Positions 8,838-17,615 are shown, counted from the first letter of the stretch. The stretch: DNA of 64,000 nucleotides from Microbacterium sp. BH-3-3-3 (GCF_007679045.1 NZ_VEFS01000001.1:1156151-1220150); one strand, 5' to 3'. Numbers and translations are program-made. The notes: generated by a model from the sequence alone, not told the origin.

Positions 8838-8858
8838 GATGTTGGTCACACCAACACT
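8838..8858. promoter_or_regulatory. 21-bp ATGTT-N9-AACA operator, copy 1
   Basis: This reads ATGTT-N9-AACAC, with a centre that makes an almost perfect palindrome (TTGGTCACACCAA). It lies just downstream of the -10 element of the cytosine-deaminase-like gene, a position suited to repression. It matches in length and half-sites the elements at 19930, 44883, 58483 and 61847. Confidence 0.6.
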
Positions 8859-8940
8859 GACGCAGCCGCCACAAGCGGCTCGGCCCCACTGATGTGGCTC
8901 CCGTCTTGCGCTTGTCTTCTCGACTTCTCCGGAGGCCCTC

Positions 8941-10191
8941 GTGTCTGCCGCTCCACCCGTCTCGATCGCCGCACTGCGCGGCGTGCGCCTGACCTCGGGC
9001 GCGCTCGTCGACATCGCGCTCGACGGCGACGAGGTGCTCGCGGTGGTTCCCGCCGGCAGCCCCCTCCCCGACACCGACGGCGAGGTGCTCGACCTCGACG
9101 GCTACCTCGTCACCGCCGCGGGCGCCGAGCCCCACGCCCACCTCGACAAGTCGCAGTCGTGGGACGCCATCCAGCCCGCCTTCGGCGACCTCGAGCGTGC
9201 CATCGAGAGCTGGCACGCCTTTGCGGCGACCCTCGACGAGGACGACACGCTGCGGCGCGCACGCTCCACGGCGGTGCGCATGTTGGCATCCGGGATCACC
9301 TCCGTCCGCACGCACGTCGATCTGCTGCGCGGCGACGACGCTCTGGTCGGCGTGCGCGCCCTGGTGCGCCTGCGCGAAGAGCTCGACGGTCTCATGGACA
9401 TCGAGCTCGTCGCCCTCGGGGGTCCGAACATCCCGGATGCCGTGTTCGAGGCGGCCCTCGACGCGGGAGTCGACCTGGTCGGAGGCGCACCCCACCTGGC
9501 CGACGACCCGATCGCCGACCTCGAGCGGCTGATCGCGCTCGCCCGTCGTCGCGACGTGGGTCTCGACCTGCACACCGACGAGAGCCTCGCCGGCGCCGAC
9601 ACCCTCACCGCGTACGCCCGCCTGGTCGCCGGGTGGGACCGCCCGTGCACCGCCGGTCACTGCGTGCGCCTCAGCATGATGCCGGCCACCGACCTCGCCG
9701 CACTGGCCGACGAGGTGCGCGCGGCCGACATCGGCGTGATCGCCCTGCCCATCACCAACCTGTACCTGCAGGGATGGGAGGCCGACCACGCCGTGCCGCG
9801 CGGCATCGCCCCGATCGGCCGCCTCAAGGCCGCGGGCGTTCGCGTCGCCGCCGGAGCCGACAACGTGCGCGACCCCTTCAACCCCGTCGGCCGGTGCGAC
9901 CACCTCGAGACCGCCTCGCTGCTCGTCGCCGCCGGCCACCTGGCCCCCGCCGACGCCCTCGACGCCGTGACCGTGGGCGCCCGTGACGTCATGAACCTCC
10001 CCTTCGCGGGACCCGTGGCCGGCGCCCGCGCCGACCTCGTCGCCGTGCGCGCCGCCTCCCTCGGCGACGCCGTGGCCTTCGCCGACGCCGACCGCGTCGT
10101 GCTCCACCGGGGGCGACTCGTGAGCCGCACCACGGTGACCACCGTCACCGCCGTCCCCACCCCGACCGCCGCGCCCGCGACGGCCTCCTGA
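8941..10191 (+). CDS. cytosine-deaminase-like amidohydrolase
   Basis: Metal-dependent amidohydrolase of the CodA/cytosine deaminase family, 416 residues, expected to deaminate a pyrimidine or a related N-heterocycle in the cytosol. The diagnostic ligands are all present: EPHAHLDKSQSW (HxH near residue 62), DLHTDES, AGHCVRLSMM and GADNVRDPFNPVG. GTG at 8941 follows CCGGAGG at an 8-base distance. The C-terminus trails into a Val/Thr/Pro-rich tail. It is the first gene ahead of an ABC importer (10219-13180), so the substrate is probably imported by that system. The upstream GlnR-like box and 21-bp operator suggest control by nitrogen status and a purine-type signal. Confidence 0.82.
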   Translation: MSAAPPVSIAALRGVRLTSGALVDIALDGDEVLAVVPAGSPLPDTDGEVLDLDGYLVTAAGAEPHAHLDKSQSWDAIQPAFGDLERAIESWHAFAATLDEDDTLRRARSTAVRMLASGITSVRTHVDLLRGDDALVGVRALVRLREELDGLMDIELVALGGPNIPDAVFEAALDAGVDLVGGAPHLADDPIADLERLIALARRRDVGLDLHTDESLAGADTLTAYARLVAGWDRPCTAGHCVRLSMMPATDLAALADEVRAADIGVIALPITNLYLQGWEADHAVPRGIAPIGRLKAAGVRVAAGADNVRDPFNPVGRCDHLETASLLVAAGHLAPADALDAVTVGARDVMNLPFAGPVAGARADLVAVRAASLGDAVAFADADRVVLHRGRLVSRTTVTTVTAVPTPTAAPATAS

Positions 10192-10218
10192 CCACCCGAA
10201 CGGAAAGCGAGCGCCCCC

Positions 10219-10995
10219 GTGACCTTGGCCTCCCCCGCTCCCGCAGACGTCGCGGCATCCACCGCCCCTCTGCTGGACTTCCGCAACGTCGCCATGACGT
10301 TCCCCAACGGCACCACCGCCCTCTCCGGCGTCGACCTCACCGTCGAACGCGGCGAATTCGTCAGCGTCGTCGGCCCCTCGGGCTGCGGCAAGTCGACCCT
10401 GCTTCGCATCGCCTCGGGTCTCGAGACCGCGAGCGAAGGAACCGCCTCCGTCGCCACCGACCGCATCGGCTACGTCTTCCAGGACGCCACGCTCCTGCCC
10501 TGGCGCGACGTGCAGGCCAACGTCGAACTGCTGGCCGAGCTCAACTGGCAGCCCAAGCGGGTGCGCACCCCCAAGGCGAAGTGGGCGATCGACCTCGTCG
10601 GCCTCAAGGGTTTCGAGAAGCACCTGCCCAAGCAGATGTCGGGCGGCATGAAGATGCGCGCCTCGCTCGCGCGCTCGCTCACGCTCGATCCCGAACTGTT
10701 CCTCTTCGACGAGCCGTTCGGCGCCCTCGACGAAATCACCCGCGAGCGTCTGAACGACGAGCTGCTCAAGATCTTCGTCGCGCAGAAGTTCGGCGGACTC
10801 TTCATCACCCACTCGGTCTCCGAGGCCATCTACCTCTCCACCAAGGTCGTCGTGATGTCGGGTCGCCCCGGCCACCTCGTCGACACCTTCGAAGTCCCCT
10901 TCGACATGCCCCGCGACCCCGAGATCCGCTACACCGCGGAATTCGCCAAGCTCGTCGGCGAGGTCTCCCACGCCCTCCGGGAAGGACACTCATGA
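10219..10995 (+). CDS. ABC transporter ATP-binding protein, nitrate/sulfonate/taurine family
   Basis: ATPase of a three-part importer, 258 residues. Walker A GPSGCGKST lies at 52-60, the Q-loop motif is YVFQDATLLPWRDV, the signature is MSGGMKMRASLARSL and Walker B is LFLFDEPFGALDE. The PWRDV motif and overall length are typical of the SsuB/TauB/NrtD group, which also includes pyrimidine and thiamine-precursor importers. GTG start at 10219 lies 27 bases after the deaminase gene. Its stop overlaps the permease start (ATGA). The substrate is not readable from the ATPase. Confidence 0.9.
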   Translation: MTLASPAPADVAASTAPLLDFRNVAMTFPNGTTALSGVDLTVERGEFVSVVGPSGCGKSTLLRIASGLETASEGTASVATDRIGYVFQDATLLPWRDVQANVELLAELNWQPKRVRTPKAKWAIDLVGLKGFEKHLPKQMSGGMKMRASLARSLTLDPELFLFDEPFGALDEITRERLNDELLKIFVAQKFGGLFITHSVSEAIYLSTKVVVMSGRPGHLVDTFEVPFDMPRDPEIRYTAEFAKLVGEVSHALREGHS

Positions 10996-11885
10996 GCACC
11001 ACGTCTGCAGAACCCGTCGTCACCGAGACGTCGGAGCCCACGGCATCCGTTCCGCCCGTCCAGCCGCCCGCACCCCGCACCACGGCGACCCGCCGCCGCG
11101 GCTTCGGTGCACGCGTCGCCATGATCCTGCCGCCGTTGGGCGTGCTGGTCGTGCTGCTGGGCGCCTGGTACGGCATCTCGATCGCACTGGCCGCCTCGGG
11201 CAAGGGCTTCCTTATGCCCATGCCGCACGAGATGTTCACCCTGGGCTTCTTCGACCCGCAGGTGGGTGCCGACATCTGGGTGGCGCTGTTCCGCACCACC
11301 GGCGTCGCCCTCGCCGGCCTCGCGATCGCGATGGTCATCGGCATCGGCTGGGCCATCGCCATGTCGCTCGCCCGCTGGGTCGAGCGCTCGACCTACGCCT
11401 ACGCCGTGATGCTCCAGTGCATCCCGATCCTCGCCCTGGTGCCGTTGGTCGGCTTCTGGTTCGGCTACGAGTTCCTCGCCCGCGTCATCGTCTGCGTGCT
11501 CATCGCGCTGTTCCCGATGGTGTCGAACACCCTGTTCGGCCTGCAGTCGGTCGACAAGTCGCAGCGCGAGTTGTTCCGCCTGCAGAAGGCGAACAAGTGG
11601 ACGGTACTCACCAAGCTCACCCTCCCCGCGGCGCTGCCCTCGATCTTCGTCGGCATGCGCACCTCGGCGGGCCTGTCGGTCATCGGCGCGATCGTCGGCG
11701 ACTACTTCTTCCGCCGCGGCGAGCCGGGCATCGGCTCGCTCATCTCCAACTACCAGTCGCGCCTGCAGAGCGCCGAGCTGTTCGCCGCAATCCTCGCGGC
11801 CTGCCTCCTCGGCGTCGTCATCTTCGCCCTGTTCGGCTGGCTGTCGAAAGTGGCCGTCGGCCGCTGGTACGACAGCACCCTCTAG
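10992..11885 (+). CDS. ABC transporter permease, nitrate/sulfonate/taurine family
   Basis: Membrane subunit of 297 residues. It has a Pro/Thr-rich cytoplasmic N-terminus of about 35 residues, then six hydrophobic segments (the first around MILPPLGVLVVLLGAWYGI) and the BPD_transp_1 coupling region LFRLQKANKWTVLTKLTLPA. The ATG at 10992 overlaps the ATPase stop by four bases and is preferred over far-upstream in-frame codons. It forms the translocation path together with the ATPase at 10219 and the lipoprotein at 12002. Confidence 0.9.
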   Translation: MSTTSAEPVVTETSEPTASVPPVQPPAPRTTATRRRGFGARVAMILPPLGVLVVLLGAWYGISIALAASGKGFLMPMPHEMFTLGFFDPQVGADIWVALFRTTGVALAGLAIAMVIGIGWAIAMSLARWVERSTYAYAVMLQCIPILALVPLVGFWFGYEFLARVIVCVLIALFPMVSNTLFGLQSVDKSQRELFRLQKANKWTVLTKLTLPAALPSIFVGMRTSAGLSVIGAIVGDYFFRRGEPGIGSLISNYQSRLQSAELFAAILAACLLGVVIFALFGWLSKVAVGRWYDSTL

Positions 11886-11896
11886 GCCCCCAGATC

Positions 11897-11945
11897 CCGG
11901 ATGCCACAGCCCCTCCCGCGCGAGAGTGCGGGAGGCGGCATCCGG
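11897..11945. other. intergenic hairpin between permease and binding-protein genes
   Basis: An outer stem CCGGATGCC/GGCATCCGG (11897-11905 with 11937-11945) encloses an inner stem of 8 bp (11912-11919 with 11928-11935). There is no T tract. It may protect the downstream binding-protein mRNA or act as a weak attenuator; the function is inferred. Confidence 0.55.
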
Positions 11946-12001
11946 AGTACCCGAAAACACCCGCACCCGAGAGCTCCACCCGTCACAGAAAGCGAACCAG
12001 C

Positions 12002-13180
12002 ATGCAGCGCTCCACCCTTCTTCGCGGCACCGCCGTCACCGGCGCCGTCGCGATCGCCCTCACGCTGACTTCCTGCGCCGGCAGCGCAGCGGAAAGCGCC
12101 CCCGCCGCCACCGACATGGCGATCGGCTCGGTCGACCTGTCGGCCGACTGCCCCTCGACCATCGTCGTGCAGACCGACTGGAACCCCGAAGCCGAGCACG
12201 GTCACCTCTACGAGATGATCAAGGACAACTACACGATCGACGCCAACACCAAGGCCGTCACCGGCCCGCTCATGGCGGACGGCGGATACACCGGCGTCAA
12301 CCTCGAGATCCGCGCCGGTGGTCCCGCGATCGGCTTCCAGACCGTGTCGGCCCAGATGTACCAGGACGACAAGATCACCCTCGGCTACGTCAGCACCGAC
12401 GAGGCGATCCAGCTCTCGGGCACCACGCCCACCAAGGCCGTGTTCGCACCGCTCGACATCAGCCCGACCATGGTCATGTGGGACCCCGCGACCTACCCGA
12501 ACGTCAAGACGATCGACGACGTCAAGGGCGCCCTGACGGCGAACGGCGGCGTGTGGCGCTACTTCGACGGCTCGGCCTACATCGAGTACCTCAAGAGCGC
12601 GGGCCTGGCCGACTCGGCGATCCTCGACGGCTCGTACGACGGCACCCCGTCGAACTTCGTCGCCGCCGGCGGCAAGGACATGCAGCAGGGCTTCGCCTCG
12701 GCCGAGCCGTACGTGTACCAGAACGAGGTGTCGGCGTGGGGCAAGCCCGTCGACTTCGCGCTGATCCACGACGCCGGATGGCAGACGTACCAGTCGTCGA
12801 TGTCGGTCAAGGCCGACAAGTTCGACGAGCTGTCGCCCTGCCTCAGCAAGCTCGTGCCCGTGCTGCAGAAGGCCGGCGTCGACTACTACAAGGACCCGAA
12901 GGCCGCCAACGACCTCATCCTGAAGCTCGTCGACGAGTACGCGACCGGCTGGACCTACACCCAGGGCGTGGCCGACTACTCGGTCAAGACGCAGGTCGAC
13001 CTCGGCCTCGTCGGTGACGGCCCCGACTCCACCTACGGCAACTTCGACGACGCCCGCTTCGCGGACTTCTTCTCCAAGGCCAGCAAGGTGTACACCGACC
13101 TCGGCACCCCGCCGGCATCGGGCTACACCCCCGCCGACCTGTACACGAACGAGTTCATCGACTCCTCGATCTCGTTCTGA
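12002..13180 (+). CDS. ABC transporter substrate-binding lipoprotein, SsuA/NMT1-like
   Basis: Solute receptor of the importer, 392 residues. The signal peptide MQRSTLLRGTAVTGAV ends in the lipobox LTSC with Cys25, so the protein is a predicted lipoprotein. The mature sequence opens CPSTIVVQTDWNPEAEHGHL, which matches the start of the NMT1/SsuA-like periplasmic fold. ATG at 12002 follows AGAAAGCGAACC. Together with the cytosine-deaminase-like enzyme upstream and the FAD oxidase and creatininase-family gene downstream, it probably imports a cyclic nitrogen compound such as a pyrimidine, hydantoin or creatinine-like molecule; this is inference from neighbours only. Confidence 0.85.
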   Translation: MQRSTLLRGTAVTGAVAIALTLTSCAGSAAESAPAATDMAIGSVDLSADCPSTIVVQTDWNPEAEHGHLYEMIKDNYTIDANTKAVTGPLMADGGYTGVNLEIRAGGPAIGFQTVSAQMYQDDKITLGYVSTDEAIQLSGTTPTKAVFAPLDISPTMVMWDPATYPNVKTIDDVKGALTANGGVWRYFDGSAYIEYLKSAGLADSAILDGSYDGTPSNFVAAGGKDMQQGFASAEPYVYQNEVSAWGKPVDFALIHDAGWQTYQSSMSVKADKFDELSPCLSKLVPVLQKAGVDYYKDPKAANDLILKLVDEYATGWTYTQGVADYSVKTQVDLGLVGDGPDSTYGNFDDARFADFFSKASKVYTDLGTPPASGYTPADLYTNEFIDSSISF

Positions 13181-13187
13181 CCCGCCG

Positions 13188-13216
13188 GGCCCGGTCCGCC
13201 TCGTGCGGGCCGGGCC
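13188..13216 (+). terminator. hairpin terminator candidate after the ABC importer
   Basis: A 12-bp GC stem with one G-T pair (13188-13199 with 13205-13216) and a 5-base loop begins 8 bases after the binding-protein stop. There is no U-tract, as is common in high-GC actinobacteria. Confidence 0.5.
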
Positions 13217-13231
13217 GCCGGTCGCCGAACC

Positions 13232-13521
13232 CAGGTCCCTGAGAACCCAGGTCCCTGAGCTTGTCGAAGGGACCGCGCCCAGCATCACGCCGAACCCAGG
13301 TCCCTGAGCTTGTCGAAGGGACCGCGCCCAGCGGAGATCGGTGGCTTCGACAGGCTCAGCCACCTGCCGACCACGACCCCGCATCACGCCCGGTGGCTTC
13401 GACAGGCTCAGCCACCTCCCGACCGCAACCCCGCAACACGCCCGGTGGCTTCGACAGGCTCAGCCACCTCCCGACCGCAACCCCGCAACACACCCGGTGG
13501 CTTCGACAGGCTCAGCCACCT
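13232..13521. repeat. family A palindromic repeat array
   Basis: The 389-base gap 13181-13569 is mostly repeats. It has a partial copy, two units of the GGTCCCTGAGCTTGTCGAAG form and then four units of the GGTGGCTTCGACAGGCTCAG form, with a period of about 59 bp. The last three units are nearly identical, which suggests recent tandem duplication. No gene is seen here. Confidence 0.9.
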
Positions 13522-13569
13522 CCCAAACCCCTCGGCATCCGCCCCATCGTTCCACCCGGAGACACCCCC

Positions 13570-14901
13570 ATGAGCGACACCGCCACCCGCGTCCTCTCCC
13601 TCGAGGACGAACTGCTCGACCTGCTCGGCCCCGCGGCCGTGAGCACCGAACCGCGCGTGCGCGAACGCGCCAGCGTCGACGGCTCGCCGATGTCGCCGAT
13701 CATCGCCGCGAAGCTTCCGCTGGGCCTGGCCGACCTCGTCGTCTTCGCCGCGGATGCCGGGCAGATCGCCACCGCCGTCGCCGCCGCCGCGCGACACGGG
13801 GTGCCGATCACGGTGCGCGGCAAGGGCACCGGCAACTACGGCCAGGCGATCCCCATGCAGGGCGGCCTCGTGATCGACACCACCCGCGCCAAGGCGATCG
13901 TCGAGGTCGGCGACGGCTTCATCACCGCCGAAGCCGGCACCCCGATGGTCATGCTCGAGCAGGCCGCGTGGGCGAGCGGCCAGGCCCTGTGGATGTACCC
14001 CTCGACCGCGCAGTCGACGATCGGCGGCTTCCTCTCCGGCGGATCCGGCGGCACCGGGTCGATCGAGCACGGCTCGAACGACCGCGGCTTCGTCGCCGCC
14101 CTCGACGTCGTGCACGCCGACGGCAGCGCCGAGATCCTCCACGTCGAGGGCGACGAGGCCCAGAAGTACGTGCACAACTACGGCACCGCGGGCGTGATCG
14201 TGCGCGCAACCGTCCGCCTCGAGCCCCTGCGTGAGTGGCGAGGGCTGTGGGCGAGCTTCCCCGACTTCGCCGGCACCCTCTCGGTCGTGCAGACGATCGG
14301 CAACCTCACCCCGACCCCGCGCCTGGTCTCGGGCGACGGCGTCGAAATCTCGGCGGCCCTTCCCGCCGACGAGGCGATCCCCGAGGGGCGCTCGAGCCTG
14401 CGTGCGATCATCGACGCCTCGCTCATCGACGAAGTCACCGCGATCATCGAGGGTGCGGGAGGCCGCGTCGAAGCCGTGCGCGAAGGGCCGCAGGCCAGCA
14501 TCCGCCTGTCGATGCTCAGCTACAACCACCCCATCGAGTGGTACCAGAAGAGCCAGCCGCACGAGGTGTTCCACCTCGAGGTCGCGGGCGCTCCGCTGGC
14601 CGACGACATCGAGGCCGTCGAGTCGGTGTTCGCGGGCGGCAAGCTCCACATCGAGTCGACGAAGGCCTTCCCGATCGGCATGCTCGCGGCCCCCTACGTG
14701 AGCGAGGAAGACGTGTACCGCGGCATCGCCGAGCTCAACGCGATCGGTGTCGGCGTGCACAACCCGCACCAGTGGAACGTCGACTTCAACGTCGAGCAGA
14801 CCGCCGAGACCGCCGCCCTCACCGACCCGAACGGCCTGCTGAACCCCGGCAAGCTCAACCCCGACTACACCGGAGCGCGCAAGGGAGCGATCATCTCATG
14901 A
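13570..14901 (+). CDS. FAD-binding oxidoreductase, PCMH/GlcD type
   Basis: Flavoenzyme of 443 residues with the FAD-binding PCMH fold: the pyrophosphate loop ITVRGKGTGNYGQAIPMQGG (about 80-99), LVIDTTRAKAIVEV, then YPSTAQSTIGGFLSGGSGGTG. The C-terminal NPGKLNPDY resembles the end of glycolate and lactate dehydrogenase relatives. The ATG at 13570 follows CGGAGACACCCCC; the open frame upstream only reads through repeats. The stop overlaps the start of the creatininase-family gene (ATGA), so the two enzymes probably act in sequence. The substrate is unknown. It differs clearly from the GlcD-like gene at 37520. Confidence 0.78.
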   Translation: MSDTATRVLSLEDELLDLLGPAAVSTEPRVRERASVDGSPMSPIIAAKLPLGLADLVVFAADAGQIATAVAAAARHGVPITVRGKGTGNYGQAIPMQGGLVIDTTRAKAIVEVGDGFITAEAGTPMVMLEQAAWASGQALWMYPSTAQSTIGGFLSGGSGGTGSIEHGSNDRGFVAALDVVHADGSAEILHVEGDEAQKYVHNYGTAGVIVRATVRLEPLREWRGLWASFPDFAGTLSVVQTIGNLTPTPRLVSGDGVEISAALPADEAIPEGRSSLRAIIDASLIDEVTAIIEGAGGRVEAVREGPQASIRLSMLSYNHPIEWYQKSQPHEVFHLEVAGAPLADDIEAVESVFAGGKLHIESTKAFPIGMLAAPYVSEEDVYRGIAELNAIGVGVHNPHQWNVDFNVEQTAETAALTDPNGLLNPGKLNPDYTGARKGAIIS

Positions 14902-15677
14902 CCCGTCTGCTGGCCGAACTGAGCGGCCCCGCGGCCGCCGAGGCCCTCACCGATAAGTCCATCATCGTGCTGCCCACCGGCGCGATCGAGCATCACGGCC
15001 CGCACCTGCCCCTGGCGACGGATGCCATCGTGGCCGAGGCCTCGGCCACCGCCGCCGTCGCGCGCGCCGCCGCGCAAGGCCTCGACGTGTGGCAGCTGCC
15101 GACGCTGTCGATCACGAAGTCCGACGAGCACTCCTGGGCGCCGGGCACCCTGTGGCTGACGCCCGAGACGATGATGCAGACGATCGTCGACATCGGCCGG
15201 TCGCTGCTGACCACCCGCGCCCGCACGCTGGTGTTCCTCAACGGCCACGGCGGCAACGTCGCCCTGCTCAACGTCGCCAACCGCGAGCTGCGTCGCCGCT
15301 TCGGCCTGCGCACGTTCTTCATGCCCGCGGCCCGCGTGCCCTCGTTCGACGGCACCGACGGCGGACCCGACGAGCACGGCACGGGCATCCACGCCGGTCA
15401 CGGCGAGACGAGCATGATCATGCACCTGCGTCCCGAACTCGTCGATCCGTCGAAGTTCGAGGCCACGGTGCCGGCGCACATCGGCGAGTTCCGCCACATC
15501 GGCTTCAACGGCAAGCCCGTGACCTTCGGGTGGCTCTCGAACGACTTCGGTCCTACGGGGGTGCTCGGCGACCCGACCGGCGCGAACGCCGCCCACGGTG
15601 CGCAGCTGTTCGAAGACAGCGTGTCGTTCGTCGTCGAAGCGCTCGAAGAGATCAGCCGATTCGACTACACCGCGTGA
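14898..15677 (+). CDS. creatininase-family amidohydrolase
   Basis: Metal-dependent cyclic-amide hydrolase, 259 residues, the standard length for creatininase/MftE-type proteins. Metal-site motifs are PTGAIEHHGPHLPLATD (residues about 26-42), NGHGGN and IHAGHGETSMIMHL. Members open creatinine, act on formamidopyrimidine intermediates, or trim mycofactocin. No mycofactocin genes are present, and the coupled FAD oxidase plus the upstream deaminase and importer favour ring opening of a small N-heterocycle. The start overlaps the previous stop (ATGA). The gene ends 15 bases before a family E repeat. Confidence 0.85.
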   Translation: MTRLLAELSGPAAAEALTDKSIIVLPTGAIEHHGPHLPLATDAIVAEASATAAVARAAAQGLDVWQLPTLSITKSDEHSWAPGTLWLTPETMMQTIVDIGRSLLTTRARTLVFLNGHGGNVALLNVANRELRRRFGLRTFFMPAARVPSFDGTDGGPDEHGTGIHAGHGETSMIMHLRPELVDPSKFEATVPAHIGEFRHIGFNGKPVTFGWLSNDFGPTGVLGDPTGANAAHGAQLFEDSVSFVVEALEEISRFDYTA

Positions 15678-15691
15678 GTCGCTCGAGGCGG

Positions 15692-15762
15692 GCACGACTC
15701 CTGCATATGCGGCGGTTCCCTGAGGTATTCGGCCCGGCAGGCCCGTTCTGCAGGAGTTGTGC
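15692..15762. repeat. family E palindromic repeat, intergenic copy
   Basis: Inverted arms GCACGACTCCTGCA (15692-15705) and its near-complement (15749-15762, 13 of 14 pairing) enclose 43 bases. The same arms bracket a 69-bp insert-like segment inside the xanthine dehydrogenase gene at 46917-46985. Confidence 0.75.
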
Positions 15763-15813
15763 AGCGCCCGGGTCGGATCCGATTCCGGATGCCGCGGTCT
15801 CGGCGGTGCGCGC

Positions 15814-17049
15814 GTGAGCGTCGCCGCCGAGACCGGCCAGGGCGTCCGCGCCTACGGCCGAGTGCTGCGTCTGCCCGGCGCCCGCAGCTTCGTCGCCGCA
15901 GGGATCCTCGCGCGCTTCCCCCGCGCGACGCTGTCGCTCGGCATCATCCTGCTGGTGTCGGCCGCGACCGGCAGCTTCGCCTCGGCCGGGCTCGTCGTCG
16001 CTCCCCTCGTCGGAGGCATGGCGATCGCGGCACCCCTGTGGTCGTCGCGCATGGACCGCCACGGCCAGGCCCGCGTGATCATGGTGTCGCTCGGATGCCT
16101 CGTGCTCGCGGCATCCGCCCTGCTCGTCCTCGTGCTCACCGATGCGCCGTTCTGGACGTGGCTCGTGGCCGCATTCGTCACGGGGGCGGCGACCCCCGAC
16201 CTCACCTCGGCCGTCCGGGCACGGTAGACCGTGCTCGCCCCGCCGGCGCAGCGCACACCCGCGTTAGCCCTCGAGACGATCGCCGATCAGATGGTGTTCA
16301 TCTCGGGGCCGCCCGCGATCACCGCTGTTGCCGCCGCCGTCGACCCCGCGGTGGCGGTTCTCGGCTCGCTCGGGCTCGGGCTCATCGGAGGCGTGTGGCT
16401 CGCCGCGCAGCGCGGCACGCAGCCAGCTCCGGCGCCGCACGCCCCGCGGCGCGGCATCGTGCTGCCTCCCGCCGGGGTCATTCCGATCGCTGTAGCCTGC
16501 ATCGCCTTGGGCGGAGTCTTCGGGGCCTTCGACGTCAGCCTCGTCGGGTGGGCCGAGCTGAGCGAACGGCCGTGGCTCGCGGGCCCGGCGTTCAGTGCCC
16601 TGGCCGTGGCGATCGCGATCGGGTCCGTCGTGACCGGAGCCCGCACGTGGAAGCTCTCCCCCGCCGCGCGGTACATCCTCTTCGCGGCGCTGGCCTTCGC
16701 CGTCGCCCTCGCCCTGCCGTTCGCGCAGGGCTCTGCTCCGGTGCTGTTCGGGGTGATCCTGCTGCTCGGGCTCGCGGTGTCGCCGGTGATGGTGTCGGGC
16801 ATCCTCGTGGCATCCGCCCGCGCCCCCGAGGGCCGGGTGACCGAGACCCTCGCCTATCCGACCGCGGCGATGTCGCTCGGCGTGCCGATCGGCGGCGTGA
16901 TCGCCGGGGCGGCCCTCGATTCGACGGGACCCGCCGCCGCGCTCGTCACGATCGCGGTGTCGCTGGCGAGCGCGGCGGCGATCGCCGCGGTGGGCGAGGC
17001 GCTGCTGCGGTTCGCGCGTTCCAAGTCGCGCGAGACTGCATCTCGCTGA
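15814..17049 (+). pseudogene. MFS transporter interrupted by an in-frame amber codon
   Basis: Major facilitator superfamily membrane protein. Codons 15814-16224 give the N-terminal half (LARFPRATLSLGIILLV, APLWSSRMDRHGQ), then TAG at 16225-16227 interrupts SAVRAR-stop-TVLAP. The same frame continues without a gap through ALALETIADQMVFISGPP and the remaining helices to a TGA at 17047. A single change from TGG (Trp) to TAG explains everything. Suppressed, the product would be about 411 residues, a normal MFS length. GTG at 15814 is the likely start. A restart at GTG 16231 would make only a C-terminal fragment. It is most likely a recent pseudogene, although a sequencing error is possible. Confidence 0.8.
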
Positions 17050-17097
17050 CAAGTCCGTTGCAGGCTGCAACCGGGATGTCAGCGAGATGCAGTCTCG
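17031..17097. repeat. long perfect hairpin across the end of the MFS gene
   Basis: A perfect 21-bp stem (17031-17051 with 17077-17097) encloses a 25-base loop that itself holds a GTTGCA/TGCAAC stem. The left arm encodes the last MFS residues and contains the TGA at 17047-17049. It could work as a terminator in either direction, or be another palindromic repeat family; no second copy was seen in this window. Confidence 0.7.
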
Positions 17098-17191
17098 GTG
17101 TGCGGCCAGGCGTGATCGCCCGACCCCGGCTGCAGATCGACCTCCGCGGTTCTCGATCGGGCAAGCCGGACGGCGACGCACAGCGCGCCGA

Positions 17192-17197
17192 TAGCGT
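17192..17197 (+). promoter_or_regulatory. -10 element, leaderless promoter of small membrane protein gene
   Basis: TAGCGT lies exactly 6 bases before the ATG at 17204, the same arrangement as at 29876 and nearly that at 61907. No clear -35 is visible. Confidence 0.45.
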
Positions 17198-17203
17198 GAG
17201 GCG

Positions 17204-17584
17204 ATGGATGCCGAGACCGTCGCTCAGCCGCTGGATGCGCCGCAGGTTTCGCGGTCGCGTGTCAGCCGTGGCCTGGTGTTGATCGTCGGGGTGATCTTGA
17301 TCCCGATGGCGCTGAACATCATCTTCAACAGCTGGGGTCCCCTCACGCACGAGAGCGCCATGCGTATGGCGTTCGCCACGGTCGCCGGGCAGACGATCGC
17401 GATCCTGACCGTGGTCGTCACGCTCGCCATGACCGCCCTGACCCGCCGCAGGCGTCAGCTGCCCACGTTCATCGTCATCGCCCTGCTCGTGTTCGGTGCG
17501 GCGTCGGCGACGATGGGCGCCGCGGCCGACACGCTCTCGTCACGCCTGACGATCGTCGACCAGGTGAGCCGCCTGAACCCCTGA
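17204..17584 (+). CDS. small membrane protein of unknown function
   Basis: A 126-residue protein not assigned to a family. After 23 polar residues it has three hydrophobic segments (about 24-41 LVLIVGVILIPMALNIIF; about 61-78 GQTIAILTVVVTLAMTAL; about 88-106 FIVIALLVFGAASATMGA). A short basic cytoplasmic-type loop TRRRRQ separates the second and third. ATG at 17204 is supported by the promoter 6 bases upstream, although a second ATG two codons later is in the same frame context. It stands alone between the MFS pseudogene and a convergent hydrolase gene. Confidence 0.6.
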   Translation: MDAETVAQPLDAPQVSRSRVSRGLVLIVGVILIPMALNIIFNSWGPLTHESAMRMAFATVAGQTIAILTVVVTLAMTALTRRRRQLPTFIVIALLVFGAASATMGAAADTLSSRLTIVDQVSRLNP

Positions 17585-17615
17585 CGCCGTTCTGCACTCG
17601 GCGCGTTCTGGACAC

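Noticed and set aside
8824..8940. Riboswitch in the leader of the cytosine-deaminase-like gene
   Set aside because: There is only one short GCCGC/GCGGC hairpin plus the 21-bp DNA palindrome; no conserved purine, guanidine or other riboswitch core could be recognised.
16225..16227. TAG read as pyrrolysine or programmed readthrough in the MFS gene
   Set aside because: No pyl genes or methylamine methyltransferase context are present, and MFS proteins do not use pyrrolysine; a Trp codon mutation is the simpler reading.
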